From contig URBS01000056.1 of assembly GCA_900546085.1 (NCBI GenBank), forward strand, positions 1-12,970: a stretch of 12,970 nt of DNA, in the 5' to 3' direction. The position numbers and the translations under genes are program-made. Each line of letters opens with the position of its first letter. Positions within the stretch are counted from its first letter, which is position 1. The notes beneath the pieces were generated by a model. That model did no database searches. It saw only the letters and a program-made list of their open reading frames with translations, and had not been told where the DNA came from. Positions 6,872-12,970 of this stretch are shown piece by piece. This DNA is from an uncultured Collinsella sp. Its GTDB lineage: Bacteria > Actinomycetota > Coriobacteriia > Coriobacteriales > Coriobacteriaceae.

Positions 6872-6896
6872 GGGCCCCGTAGTTCGAAAGGGGTCC
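6872..6896 (+). promoter_or_regulatory. Leader hairpin over the rpsA ribosome binding site
   Basis: Bases 6872-6878 (GGGCCCC) pair with 6890-6896 (GGGGTCC) in a seven-pair stem with one G-U and an 11-nt loop. The right arm contains the G run of the rpsA ribosome site GAAAGGGG (6886-6893), so the stem would hide it. Translational self-control is known for rpsA in E. coli; extending it to this leader is inference. Confidence 0.4.
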
Positions 6897-6900
6897 ACCT

Positions 6901-8067
6901 TTGAGTGAGATTCAGAACTCGTCCATTTTCTCTCTTGACGATGTCAACGAGGAGGAGATGAACAACCTCATCGACGGTACGATTACCGACTTTGATGAGG
7001 GCGATCTCGTTAACGGCACTGTCGTTAAGATCGAGCATGACGAGGTGCTCGTTGACATCGGATTCAAGTCCGAGGGCGTTATCCCGGTCCGCGAGCTGTC
7101 CATCCGCAAGGACGCTAACCCTGCAGACATCGTTGCACTCGGTGATCCCATCGAGGCTCTGGTTCTCCAGAAGGAGGACAAGGACGGTCGTCTGGTCCTG
7201 TCCAAGAAGCGTGCCGAGTACGAGCGTGCTTGGAACCGCATCGAGGAGAAGTTCAACTCCGGCGAGAATGTCGAGGGCGAGGTTATCGAGGTTGTCAAGG
7301 GCGGCCTGATCCTCGACATCGGCCTGCGTGGCTTCCTGCCCGCTTCCCTCGTCGACCTCCGTCGCGTCAAGGACCTCACCTCCTACATGGGCACCCGCAT
7401 CGAGGCCCGCGTCATCGAGATGGACCGCAACCGCAACAACGTTGTCCTCTCCCGTCGCGTCGTGCTCGAGGAGTCCCGTAAGGCCGAGCGCTCCGAGATC
7501 CTGTCCAAGCTCAAGTCTGGCATGCGTCTCCAGGGCACCGTTTCCTCCATCGTCGACTTCGGCGCCTTCGTCGACCTCGGCGGTATCGACGGCCTCATCC
7601 ACATCTCCGAGCTCTCCTGGAACCACGTCAACCATCCTTCCGAGGTTGTCAAGGTCGGCCAGGAGGTCGAGGTCGAGGTTCTCGACGTCGACCTCAACCG
7701 CGAGCGCATCTCCCTGGGTCTCAAGCAGACCACCGAGGATCCGTGGCGCGCACTGGTCAAGAAGTACCCCGTCGGCGCTATCGTCGAGGGCACTGTGACC
7801 AAGCTTGTCCCGTTCGGCGCTTTCGTCGACCTGGGCGAGGGCATCGAGGGCCTGGTGCACATCTCCGAGATGGCCAACAAGCACGTGGACCAGCCTTCTC
7901 AGGTCACCCACGTTGGCGACAAGGTTCAGGTCAAGGTCATGGAGATCGACCTCGACCGTCGTCGTATCTCCCTGTCCATGAAGTCCGCTGCTGAGACTCT
8001 GGGCGTCGAGATCGAGGTCACCCCGCTGCCTTCCGAGAAGAAGGACGAGGAGACCGACGCCGAGTAA
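6901..8067 (+). CDS. rpsA: 30S ribosomal protein S1
   Basis: The 388-aa protein binds mRNA on the small ribosomal subunit and helps place it for initiation. It contains four S1 (OB-fold) RNA-binding repeats at about 34-103, 121-187, 207-275 and 292-361. The third and fourth carry the strong signatures IVDFGAFVDLGGIDGLIHIS and LVPFGAFVDLGEGIEGLVHIS. The acidic tail ends EKKDEETDAE. E. coli S1 has six repeats in 557 aa; the four-repeat form is typical of Actinomycetota, and 388 aa is short even there. The start is a TTG at 6901 giving MSEIQNSSIF, set by GAAAGGGG seven bases upstream; the next internal Met is at codon 20. Codon use is strongly biased to C-ending codons, as expected of a highly expressed gene. 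It stands alone with its own terminator. A general S1-domain protein is the only alternative and is unlikely. Confidence 0.96.
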   Translation: MSEIQNSSIFSLDDVNEEEMNNLIDGTITDFDEGDLVNGTVVKIEHDEVLVDIGFKSEGVIPVRELSIRKDANPADIVALGDPIEALVLQKEDKDGRLVLSKKRAEYERAWNRIEEKFNSGENVEGEVIEVVKGGLILDIGLRGFLPASLVDLRRVKDLTSYMGTRIEARVIEMDRNRNNVVLSRRVVLEESRKAERSEILSKLKSGMRLQGTVSSIVDFGAFVDLGGIDGLIHISELSWNHVNHPSEVVKVGQEVEVEVLDVDLNRERISLGLKQTTEDPWRALVKKYPVGAIVEGTVTKLVPFGAFVDLGEGIEGLVHISEMANKHVDQPSQVTHVGDKVQVKVMEIDLDRRRISLSMKSAAETLGVEIEVTPLPSEKKDEETDAE

Positions 8068-8092
8068 ATCGGTTTGACGATCACTTGTTGTA

Positions 8093-8124
8093 AGGGATCC
8101 GTCCGCAATGGACGGGTCCTTTTT
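8093..8124 (+). terminator. Intrinsic terminator after rpsA
   Basis: GGATCCGTCC (8095-8104) pairs with GGACGGGTCC (8110-8119), ten pairs with one G-U, around the 5-nt loop GCAAT. A run of five T residues follows at 8120-8124. It starts 25 bp after the rpsA stop. Confidence 0.93.
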
Positions 8125-8179
8125 GCATTTACTGCTGAGATGCACGATGCTGTCCGGGCTGTCCGTTGCTATTGGGTTG

Positions 8180-8226
8180 TCGGTGCATGAAAAAATGCCG
8201 ACATCCCGCCTCGGGGAGGAGGCGGG
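8180..8226. other. Two adjacent hairpins between rpsA and rnpB
   Basis: Two dyads sit side by side in the 252-bp non-coding gap 8125-8376. TGTCGG at 8179-8184 pairs with CCGACA at 8198-8203 around an A-rich loop. CCCGCCTC at 8205-8212 pairs with GAGGCGGG at 8219-8226. Read on the minus strand the second hairpin is followed nine bases later by six T residues, but no minus-strand gene ends here. Function unknown; the rest of the gap shows no gene. Confidence 0.45.
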
Positions 8227-8373
8227 AACGCACCGAATAGACGGAGGGGTGCGGAGCGCGGTCGCGTCTCGACTGACGACGTTGCCCATCGACATCCTTA
8301 TTGTACTGCATGACATGGTTCTTGGTTTATCGTGTCGAGCGCTTGTGTTGTGCCATTGCCTGCGGCAACGGTG

Positions 8374-8382
8374 TGCTACACT
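8374..8382 (+). promoter_or_regulatory. rnpB extended -10 promoter element
   Basis: TGCTACACT is an extended -10 (TG, one base, TACACT at 8377-8382). It lies eight bases before 8391, where the RNase P RNA closing helix begins, the expected distance to a start of transcription. The -35 is weak (TTGCCT at 8356-8361 with short spacing). Confidence 0.6.
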
Positions 8383-8390
8383 CTTTCACT

Positions 8391-8752
8391 GCTGAGTGGG
8401 CCAGACGGTCGCGCGATGTGCTGCTTGCAGCACGCGTGAGGAAAGTCCGGGCTCCAGAGGGCGGGATGCCGGCTAACGGCCGGGCGGAGTGATCCGACGG
8501 AAAGCGCCGCAGAAAAGAAGACTCCCACCTGCGCCGCAAGGCGTAAAGGGAAAAGCTGAAACGGTGGTGTAAGAGACCACCAGCGTCGTGGCAACACGGC
8601 GGCTTGGCAAGCCCCATCCGGAGCAAGCGCGAATAGGAACGCTATGGGCCGGCCCGGTCCGCGTTCGGGTAGCGTGCGTGGAGCTGCACGGTAACGTGCA
8701 GACAAGATAAATGACCGTTCACGACAGAACCCGGCTTATCGGCCCACTCGGC
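8391..8752 (+). ncRNA. rnpB: RNase P RNA (type A)
   Basis: This gene encodes the catalytic RNA of ribonuclease P, which cuts the 5' leader from tRNA precursors with the RnpA protein. The near-universal 5' core GAGGAAAGTCCGGGCTCC is at 8438-8455, and the matching 3' core ACAGAACCCGGCTTAT is at 8724-8739. The ends are set by the P1 helix, where GCTGAGTGGGCC (8391-8402) pairs over twelve positions with GGCCCACTCGGC (8741-8752). A P3-like hairpin, GTGCTG / CAGCAC, follows at about 8418-8433. The length of about 362 nt is normal for a bacterial type A RNA. The extended -10 box upstream agrees with a start at about 8390. No U-tract terminator is seen immediately after the 3' end. Confidence 0.96.
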
Positions 8753-8757
8753 ACTTT

Positions 8758-8882
8758 GTTGACGCTGCGAACCCGTCAGCGCGGCAATCTGCCTTTCAAA
8801 CCTTCGGGCATGACCATAAGGTCAATGCCCTCGGCTTTCAAGGCACCTTGCTCGCGCTGACGGGTTCTCGCTTTCGTTGACG
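8758..8882. repeat. Long imperfect inverted repeat flanked by GTTGACG
   Basis: Bases 8769-8783 and 8853-8867 form a perfect 15-bp stem (GAACCCGTCAGCGCG and its complement). Further in, the arms keep pairing with small internal loops: GCAA/TTGC, GCCTT/AAGGC (8791-8795 with 8840-8844), GGGCAT/ATGCCC (8806-8811 with 8825-8830), then GACC/GGTC closing an ATAA loop (8816-8819). The whole folds into one rod of about 99 nt. The 7-bp sequence GTTGACG occurs on both sides, at 8758-8764 and 8876-8882, like a target duplication. No U-tract follows and no ORF lies inside. It could be a MITE-like repeat, a structured RNA, or the processing or termination boundary of rnpB. Confidence 0.75.
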
Positions 8883-8970
8883 GAATCATCGGCGTTGCCA
8901 TTCTTTTTACTAGGGTTATCGTATTATTGAGGCTGTTTGTTGCTGCGCTTTATTTTGTTGAGGGGCTTTG

Positions 8971-9606
8971 TTGGACAGCTATTTTACTCTGCAATCGAAT
9001 ATTGAGGCTTCGGGCGAGTTTGTGGACCGCAAGAGCCGGTTTATTGCCCAGCTGGTCCATATTGAGTCCGAGGACGAGGCGAATGCCTTTATCGAGATGG
9101 TTCGCAAACGTCATTACGACGCTCGACACAATGTTCCCGCGTGGATTTTGGTCGATGGACGCGAGCGCCAGAGCGACGATGGTGAGCCGAGCCGCACGAG
9201 CGGTATGCCGACGCTCGAGGTGTTGCGCGGTGCGGAGCTCAAAAATGTTTGCTGCGTAGTGACGCGCTATTTTGGCGGCACGCTGTTGGGGCCGGGCGGC
9301 CTGGTTCGCGCCTATACTGCGGCGACGCAAGCGGCGGTGGCCGCGGCTCAGGAGGCCGGGCAGATCGTCGAGATGACGAGTGTCGTGCCTGTTGACGTGC
9401 ATGTGGCCTATCCGCAGTATGAGCAGGTGCTTCGCTTGGCCCAGGATTCCGGTGCCAAGGTTTCGGATACCGAGTACGCGGATGCCGTGACACTTCATTT
9501 GGTGTTTAAGGCGGGGGAGCAGGAGTCGTTTTGCGCTAAGATGCGCGAGCTTATGGCGGGGCGCGAGGAGATTGAGGTCAGCACTCCCGAATTTGCCGAG
9601 TTCTAA
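8971..9606 (+). CDS. yigZ: YigZ/IMPACT-family protein
   Basis: The 211-aa cytosolic protein belongs to the YigZ (IMPACT, UPF0029) family, whose bacterial members have a two-domain fold and a possible link to translation or stress; the exact biochemical role is not settled. Family hallmarks are RKSRFIAQ at 20-27, the loop DDGEPSRTSGMPTLEVL at 69-85, and VTRYFGGTLLGPGGLVRAY at 97-115. A small C-terminal domain (about 139-205) has the usual alternating strands. The length is normal (about 200-215 aa). Two adjacent TTG codons (8968 and 8971) can start the frame. I prefer 8971 because GAGGGG at 8960-8965 then has 5-bp spacing and the product begins MDSYFT as relatives do. A -10-like TATTAT lies at 8922-8927 without a clear -35. 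The gene ends at a strong terminator shared with the convergent gene. Confidence 0.93.
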   Translation: MDSYFTLQSNIEASGEFVDRKSRFIAQLVHIESEDEANAFIEMVRKRHYDARHNVPAWILVDGRERQSDDGEPSRTSGMPTLEVLRGAELKNVCCVVTRYFGGTLLGPGGLVRAYTAATQAAVAAAQEAGQIVEMTSVVPVDVHVAYPQYEQVLRLAQDSGAKVSDTEYADAVTLHLVFKAGEQESFCAKMRELMAGREEIEVSTPEFAEF

Positions 9607-9609
9607 CGG

Positions 9610-9660
9610 CGACGGCCGGCGTGCTTTTGGACGGATCCCAAGCACACCGGCCGTCGTTTT
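9610..9660. terminator. Shared, probably bidirectional terminator
   Basis: CGACGGCCGG (9610-9619) pairs with CCGGCCGTCG (9647-9656), and after one mismatch GTGCTT (9621-9626) pairs with AAGCAC (9640-9645). Four T residues follow at 9657-9660. It lies between yigZ and the convergent redox-protein gene (stop at 9674), and the stem is symmetric enough to serve both. Confidence 0.88.
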
Positions 9661-9673
9661 ATGTCGCTGCCGT

Positions 9674-10120
9674 TTACTCGGCGAGCTGCTTTAGTACATC
9701 ACAGGCGATTTCGACGGCATCGTCGATGCAACCGGGACAGCTGCGGAGCGGACCCTTGTCCGATCCGATGCCCTTGAGCGTGCCGCAGACGGTCGTCGTG
9801 TTCTTCTCGCCAAAGCGCTTGGCAATCTCGCGCGACAGTTTGTAGGTCTGGCCCTTGGTCTTGGGGTTTTCCATGCCATCGCTCATTACAAAGCCCATGA
9901 TGGCCACGGCGCCCGAGATGGCACCGCAAGTTTCGGTCATGCCGCCCATGCCGGCGCCAAAGCCCTCGGTGAGGGTAAAGGCGACCTGGGGGTCGAGCCC
10001 GACGGCGGGCGCGAGCGTGCAGGCGACGGCCTGCGCGCAGTTAAAGCCGCGGGCGTGGTATTCGGCAGCCTGAGCCTGGCAGGTGGCAGTGTTGAGCTGA
10101 GTGGTATCAATCTGCTTCAT
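9674..10120 (-). CDS. C_GCAxxG_C_C-family putative redox protein
   Basis: The 148-aa protein resembles the C_GCAxxG_C_C family, small cysteine-rich proteins of anaerobes thought to be redox-active or metal-binding, without a proven reaction. The pattern is visible in order: GFNCAQAV with Cys28, the glycine-rich FGAGMGGMTETCGAISGAVAIMG with Cys65, VCGTLKG with Cys112, and SCPGCIDDAVEI with Cys128 and Cys131. Eight cysteines are present in all. There is no signal peptide and no strong membrane span. The ATG at 10120 (plus coordinates) is preceded by AAGGAGA at ideal spacing on the minus strand and fits the family start. The open frame continues upstream to 10267 but that part is not family-like. 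It is divergent from the MetY-type gene, with the TGGGACAAAT dyad in between, and convergent with yigZ. Involvement in sulfur or redox metabolism is suggested only by its cysteines and neighbour. Confidence 0.88.
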   Translation of the reverse strand: MKQIDTTQLNTATCQAQAAEYHARGFNCAQAVACTLAPAVGLDPQVAFTLTEGFGAGMGGMTETCGAISGAVAIMGFVMSDGMENPKTKGQTYKLSREIAKRFGEKNTTTVCGTLKGIGSDKGPLRSCPGCIDDAVEIACDVLKQLAE

Positions 10121-10235
10121 CGGTGTCTCCTTGATTGCGGTGTACCCGCCTATGGTACCCTTGCTGGCGCATTCGCTTATCGAGACCGCAGTGCATATCT
10201 CATTGTTTTTCGCCATCGAACACTTTCTTAAGATT

Positions 10236-10266
10236 TGGGACAAATAAACCTGATTAATTTGTCCCA
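10236..10266. promoter_or_regulatory. 10-bp inverted repeat, operator candidate
   Basis: TGGGACAAAT (10236-10245) is exactly mirrored by ATTTGTCCCA (10257-10266) with an 11-bp AT-rich centre. The half-sites are 21 bp apart, two helical turns. The dyad lies upstream of the MetY-gene promoter (ending about 20 bp before its -35), a typical activator position. It is also upstream of the minus-strand redox gene, whose possible -35 TTGTCC falls in the left arm. The regulator is unknown. Confidence 0.5.
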
Positions 10267-10286
10267 TAACCTATCGGCGGGATGGG

Positions 10287-10315
10287 TTGAGAGGGGTGCG
10301 GGGTAGCGGTATCGT
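10287..10315 (+). promoter_or_regulatory. Promoter of the MetY-type gene
   Basis: TTGAGA at 10287-10292 (five of six consensus bases) and TATCGT at 10310-10315 (four of six) are spaced by exactly 17 bp, about 40 bp before the start codon. The implied start of transcription near 10322 leaves a leader of only about 33 nt, too short for a riboswitch. Confidence 0.65.
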
Positions 10316-10354
10316 AAACCGAATAAAAACAAAACCCAAGTAAGGGAGTTGGAT

Positions 10355-11638
10355 ATGAGCGAGCAGACCATCGGAACTACATGTGTTCAGGGCGGCTATC
10401 ATCCGGGCGATGCGGAGCCGCGCCAGGTGCCCATCTACCAGTCCACCACGTGGAAGTACGACACGTCCGAGCACATGGGCAAGCTGTTTGACCTGGAGGA
10501 GTCGGGCTACTTCTACAGCCGCCTGCAGAACCCCACGTGCGATCTGGTCGCTGCCAAGATCTGCGAGATGGAGGGTGGTATCGCGGCGATGCTCACGAGC
10601 TCGGGCATGGCTGCGAACTTCCTCGCGATCTTTAACGTTGCCGGTGCCGGCGATCACGTGGTCGCAAGCTCTGCCATCTACGGCGGTACCTACAACCTGC
10701 TCGCCCACACCATGGGTCGTATGGGCGTCACCTGCACCTTTGTTGCCCCCGACTGCACCGATGAGGAGCTCGAGGCCGCCTTTAAGCCCAACACCAAGCT
10801 CGTCTTTGGCGAGACGATCGCCAACCCTGCCCTTGCCGTGCTCGATATCGAGCGCTTTGCCAAGGCCGCGCATGACCACGGTGTGCCGCTGATGGTCGAT
10901 AACACCTTCCCGACGCCCGTGATGTGCCGTCCCTTTGAGTGGGGCGCCGACATCGTTACGCACTCCACCACCAAGTACATGGATGGCCACGCGGCCTACC
11001 TGGGCGGCGTGATCGTCGACCACGGCCAGTTTGACTGGATGGCCCATGCGGACAAGTTCCCGGGTCTCACCACGCCCGACGAGAGCTATCACGGCGTGAC
11101 CTATGCCGAGAAGTTTGGCCGCGAGGGCGCCTTCATTACCAAGGCCACCGCACAGCTCATGCGCGATCTTGGCCCCATGCAGAACCCGCAGGCGGCGTTT
11201 TTCCTGAACAGCTCGCTCGAGAGCCTGCATGTGCGCATGCCGCGTCATTGCGAGAACGGCCTGGCGGTCGCCAAGTTCCTGCAGAGCCATCCCAAGGTGC
11301 GCTTTGTGAGCTATCCGGGCCTGGAGGGCGACAAGTACTATGACATGGCTCAAAAGTACATGCCCAACGGTACGTGCGGCGTCGTGAGCTTTGGCTTTAA
11401 CGGTGGTCGCGCGGCGGCCGAGACCTTTATGAAGAGCCTCAAGCTCGCCCAGATCGCCACGCATGTCGCAGATGCCCGCACCTGCTGCCTGCATCCTGCT
11501 AACGCCACGCACCGCCAGATGAACGACGAAGAGCTCATCGCCTGCGGCATCTCGGCCGACATGGTGCGCTTGTCGTGCGGCCTCGAGGACACGGCCGATC
11601 TGATTGCCGACCTTGAGCAGGCTCTCGAGCAGTGCTAG
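10355..11638 (+). CDS. metY: O-acetylhomoserine sulfhydrylase-type PLP enzyme (MetY)
   Basis: The 427-aa cytosolic enzyme belongs to the Cys/Met-metabolism PLP family. It most resembles O-acetylhomoserine aminocarboxypropyltransferase, which makes homocysteine (or methionine) from O-acetylhomoserine and sulfide (or methanethiol). Visible features are YSRLQNPT at 54-61, the cofactor loop TSSGMAA at 81-87, VDNTFPTP with Asp182, and HSTTKYMDGH with the PLP-binding Lys207. Also present are PDESYHGVTYAEKFG and the C-terminal substrate segment THVADARTCCLHPANATHRQM. At 427 aa it fits MetY better than cystathionine synthases or methionine gamma-lyase (about 390-400 aa). The doublet CC and NA in that last segment replace the more usual SVLHPASTTHRQL, so it may be a divergent branch with altered substrate choice. 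The ATG at 10355 has AAGGGAG six bases upstream. It is a single-gene unit with its own promoter. Methionine gamma-lyase is the main alternative. Confidence 0.92.
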   Translation: MSEQTIGTTCVQGGYHPGDAEPRQVPIYQSTTWKYDTSEHMGKLFDLEESGYFYSRLQNPTCDLVAAKICEMEGGIAAMLTSSGMAANFLAIFNVAGAGDHVVASSAIYGGTYNLLAHTMGRMGVTCTFVAPDCTDEELEAAFKPNTKLVFGETIANPALAVLDIERFAKAAHDHGVPLMVDNTFPTPVMCRPFEWGADIVTHSTTKYMDGHAAYLGGVIVDHGQFDWMAHADKFPGLTTPDESYHGVTYAEKFGREGAFITKATAQLMRDLGPMQNPQAAFFLNSSLESLHVRMPRHCENGLAVAKFLQSHPKVRFVSYPGLEGDKYYDMAQKYMPNGTCGVVSFGFNGGRAAAETFMKSLKLAQIATHVADARTCCLHPANATHRQMNDEELIACGISADMVRLSCGLEDTADLIADLEQALEQC

Positions 11639-11654
11639 GCTAGCGTTCGCATAA

Positions 11655-11689
11655 GTCGCCGATGCCGACAGAGGGCTTCGGCGACCTTT
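11655..11689 (+). terminator. Weak terminator-like hairpin after metY
   Basis: GTCGCCGA (11655-11662) pairs with TCGGCGAC (11678-11685) over eight bases around a 15-nt loop, followed only by CTTTA. It lies 16 bp after the metY stop. It may end metY or form part of the leader of the next gene. Confidence 0.5.
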
Positions 11690-11707
11690 ACGTTCCGATT
11701 CCGTAGG

Positions 11708-11754
11708 CGGGACCCCAATCGCGGCTGTTTGCAGGCGATTGGGGCCCCGTTTTT
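11708..11754 (+). terminator. Strong terminator-like hairpin before the MFS gene
   Basis: CCCCAATCGC (11713-11722) pairs perfectly with GCGATTGGGG (11735-11744). After one A/C mismatch the stem continues with CGGG (11708-11711) and CCCG (11746-11749). Five T residues follow at 11750-11754. The MFS start codon is only 26 bp beyond, so it is either the main metY terminator or an attenuator controlling the transporter. Confidence 0.88.
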
Positions 11755-11780
11755 GTGTTGCGCCACTCGAAAGGATGGAT

Positions 11781-12943
11781 ATGGAGAAAACCGCAGAGCA
11801 GCTGCGCCGCGAGCACATTGCCCTAGAGGGCGACACCCATGGCAAGAACAAATGGGCGATTCTGTTTACCGTGCTCATCATGACGTTTATGGCGTGTCTG
11901 GATTCGACCGTCGTGACCGTGGCACTGCCCGTGATGCAAAAGGAGCTGGGCGTGGGCCTCGACCGCATCCAGCTGGTGAGCTCGGTGTATCTGCTTGCGA
12001 CATGCGTGGCTATGCTGCCGTTTGGCCGTCTGGGCGACGTGCGCGGCAAGGTGGGCGTATTCCAACTGGGCGTCATCGTCTTTACGGTCGGCTCGCTGCT
12101 GTGCGGCCTTTCGGCCTCGCTCGAGGTTCTTATCCTGGCACGTATTGTTCAGGGAGTCGGTTGCGCGGCGGCCATGGCCAACAACATGGGTATCATCACC
12201 GAGTCGTTTCCGGCGCGCGAGCGCGGTCGTGCCATGGGTATCCTCGCGACTTTCGTGGCCCTCGGCATGATGTGTGGTCCCGTGCTGGGCGGCATGCTGG
12301 TGGCAAGCTTTCCCTGGGAGAGCATCTTCCTCATCAACCTGCCCATTGGCGTCATCTCGTTTATCGTGGGGCTTTACACACTGCCGCATGTTAAGCCGGA
12401 GGCCGGCGAGCGCCCCATGTCGCTGGCGGAGGCCGCGCGTCGCTGCTTTGCGAGTTCGGCTTTTACGATTAACTTGGCATGCATGCTTATTGTGTTTATC
12501 GGCATCGGTGCATCTGAGTTTGTGCTGCCGTTCTATTTCCAGGATGCCCATGGCTTTAGCTCCGATATTTCCGGACTGCTCTTTTTGGCGCTGCCGATGG
12601 TGAATGCCTTTATCGGGCCGCTTTCGGGTACGGTTTCGGACCGTGTTGGCTGCGAGGGTCCCACGGCGGTCGGCCTGGGTGTGTACGTGTGCGGTCTCTT
12701 TGCGGTAAGTACGCTCGACGAGCACTCCTCCATCCCTGTGATCGTGTGCTGTGTCGCGTTTATGTCGTGCGGCACGTCGATTTTCCAGAGCCCCAATAAC
12801 TCCCTGTACATGGGCTCGGCTCCGCGCGAAGCGCTCGGTTTTGCTGGCAGCTTGGGCAGTTTGGCGCGCTACGCCGGCATGGCACTCGGTATTACGGTGG
12901 CGTCGAATATCCTGTATGGGCAGATGAGCGTGGCGATGGGCGA
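11781..12943 (+). CDS. MFS transporter, EmrB/QacA (DHA2) type, truncated at contig end
   Basis: The partial protein (387 genuine residues) is an inner-membrane major facilitator of the 14-helix drug:H+ antiporter type, whose members export drugs or other small molecules. Evidence includes the first helix with ACLDSTVVTVALPVMQKEL at 38-56 (the DHA2 motif near helix 1), FGRLGDVRGKVG at 81-92 (motif A), LARIVQGVG at 119-127, and GPVLGGMLVASFPWESIFLINLPIG at 166-190 with the antiporter motif C. Eleven or so hydrophobic spans are present; full-length relatives have about 470-500 aa, so the C-terminal end is missing. The ATG at 11781 is preferred since AAAGG (11770-11774) then has 6-bp spacing; an ATG at 11775 abuts the ribosome site. 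Reading on past 12943 gives an artificial tail, DRKSVV and a TAG at 12963-12965, encoded by adapter. Substrate unknown. Confidence 0.92.
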
Positions 12944-12970
12944 AGATCGGAAGAGCGTCGTGTAGGGAAA
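12944..12970 (-). other. Illumina TruSeq adapter, reverse complement (contamination)
   Basis: The last 27 bases begin AGATCGGAAGAGCGTCGTG and match, as recalled, the reverse complement of the same TruSeq/P5 adapter found at the left end. The boundary may be one base off because an A at the junction is ambiguous. It interrupts the MFS transporter gene and supplies a false stop codon. Confidence 0.98.

Noticed and set aside
6862..8316. A 484-codon open frame on the minus strand opposite rpsA.
   Set aside because: It mirrors the S1 repeats on the wrong strand (repeating LDLDL text) and has no ribosome site or family resemblance; rpsA on the plus strand is certain.
8108..8395. A 95-codon plus-strand open frame between rpsA and rnpB.
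   Set aside because: It begins inside the rpsA terminator, has no ribosome site, runs through the rnpB promoter into the RNA gene, and resembles no protein I know.
10322..10354. A possible SAM riboswitch or T-box ahead of metY.
   Set aside because: The good promoter at 10287-10315 leaves only about 33 nt of leader, and no T-box, SAM-box or terminator-like fold is seen there.
10271..12076. A 601-codon open frame on the minus strand opposite metY and the MFS start.
   Set aside because: It is antisense to two well-supported genes, crosses a terminator and an intergenic gap, and its product is low-complexity His/Arg/Ala/Gly-rich text typical of the reverse frame of high-GC coding sequence.

Overview
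The window reads as one complete assembly contig from a high-GC Gram-positive bacterium. The gene set, the G/C-rich third codon positions, the TTG and GTG starts and the compact four-domain ribosomal protein S1 fit Actinomycetota, and I infer a Coriobacteriia gut bacterium of the Collinsella type. That assignment is judged by eye and has not been tested by a search. Both contig ends are sequencing adapter, not genome: positions 1-50 match the Illumina P5/TruSeq adapter and 12944-12970 match its reverse complement. Biological sequence is therefore about 51-12943.

Left part (90-5729): rpiB (ribose-5-phosphate isomerase B, minus strand) is divergent from a cyuA-type L-cysteine desulfidase gene. 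After a terminator and an AT-rich, repeat-bearing regulatory gap comes a small sugar locus. It holds a xylose-isomerase-like TIM-barrel protein, a phosphotransferase EIIBC permease of the glucose/beta-glucoside family without an EIIA domain, a terminator, and a DeoR-type repressor gene. The likely logic is that EIIBC imports and phosphorylates a sugar, the TIM-barrel protein isomerises or epimerises it (or its precursor), and the DeoR protein senses a phosphorylated intermediate. The sugar is not identifiable from sequence alone.

Middle (5827-9606): a minus-strand HAD-family phosphatase faces the DeoR gene. Then come housekeeping loci: rpsA (ribosomal protein S1) with a strong terminator, the RNase P RNA gene rnpB, a striking long imperfect hairpin of about 99 nt directly after rnpB, and a YigZ/IMPACT-family gene. 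That gene shares a strong, probably bidirectional, terminator with the next gene.

Right part (9674-12943): a minus-strand C_GCAxxG_C_C-family putative redox protein is divergent from a MetY-type O-acetylhomoserine sulfhydrylase gene. A perfect 10-bp inverted repeat and a good sigma-A-like promoter lie between them. Last comes an MFS drug-efflux-type transporter (EmrB/QacA group), cut off by the contig end. The transporter start lies only 26 bp after a terminator-like hairpin. Most of the region is ordinary core and metabolic gene content. The items most worth a second look are the adapter ends, the post-rnpB hairpin, several dyad or direct-repeat operator candidates, and the orphan sugar locus.
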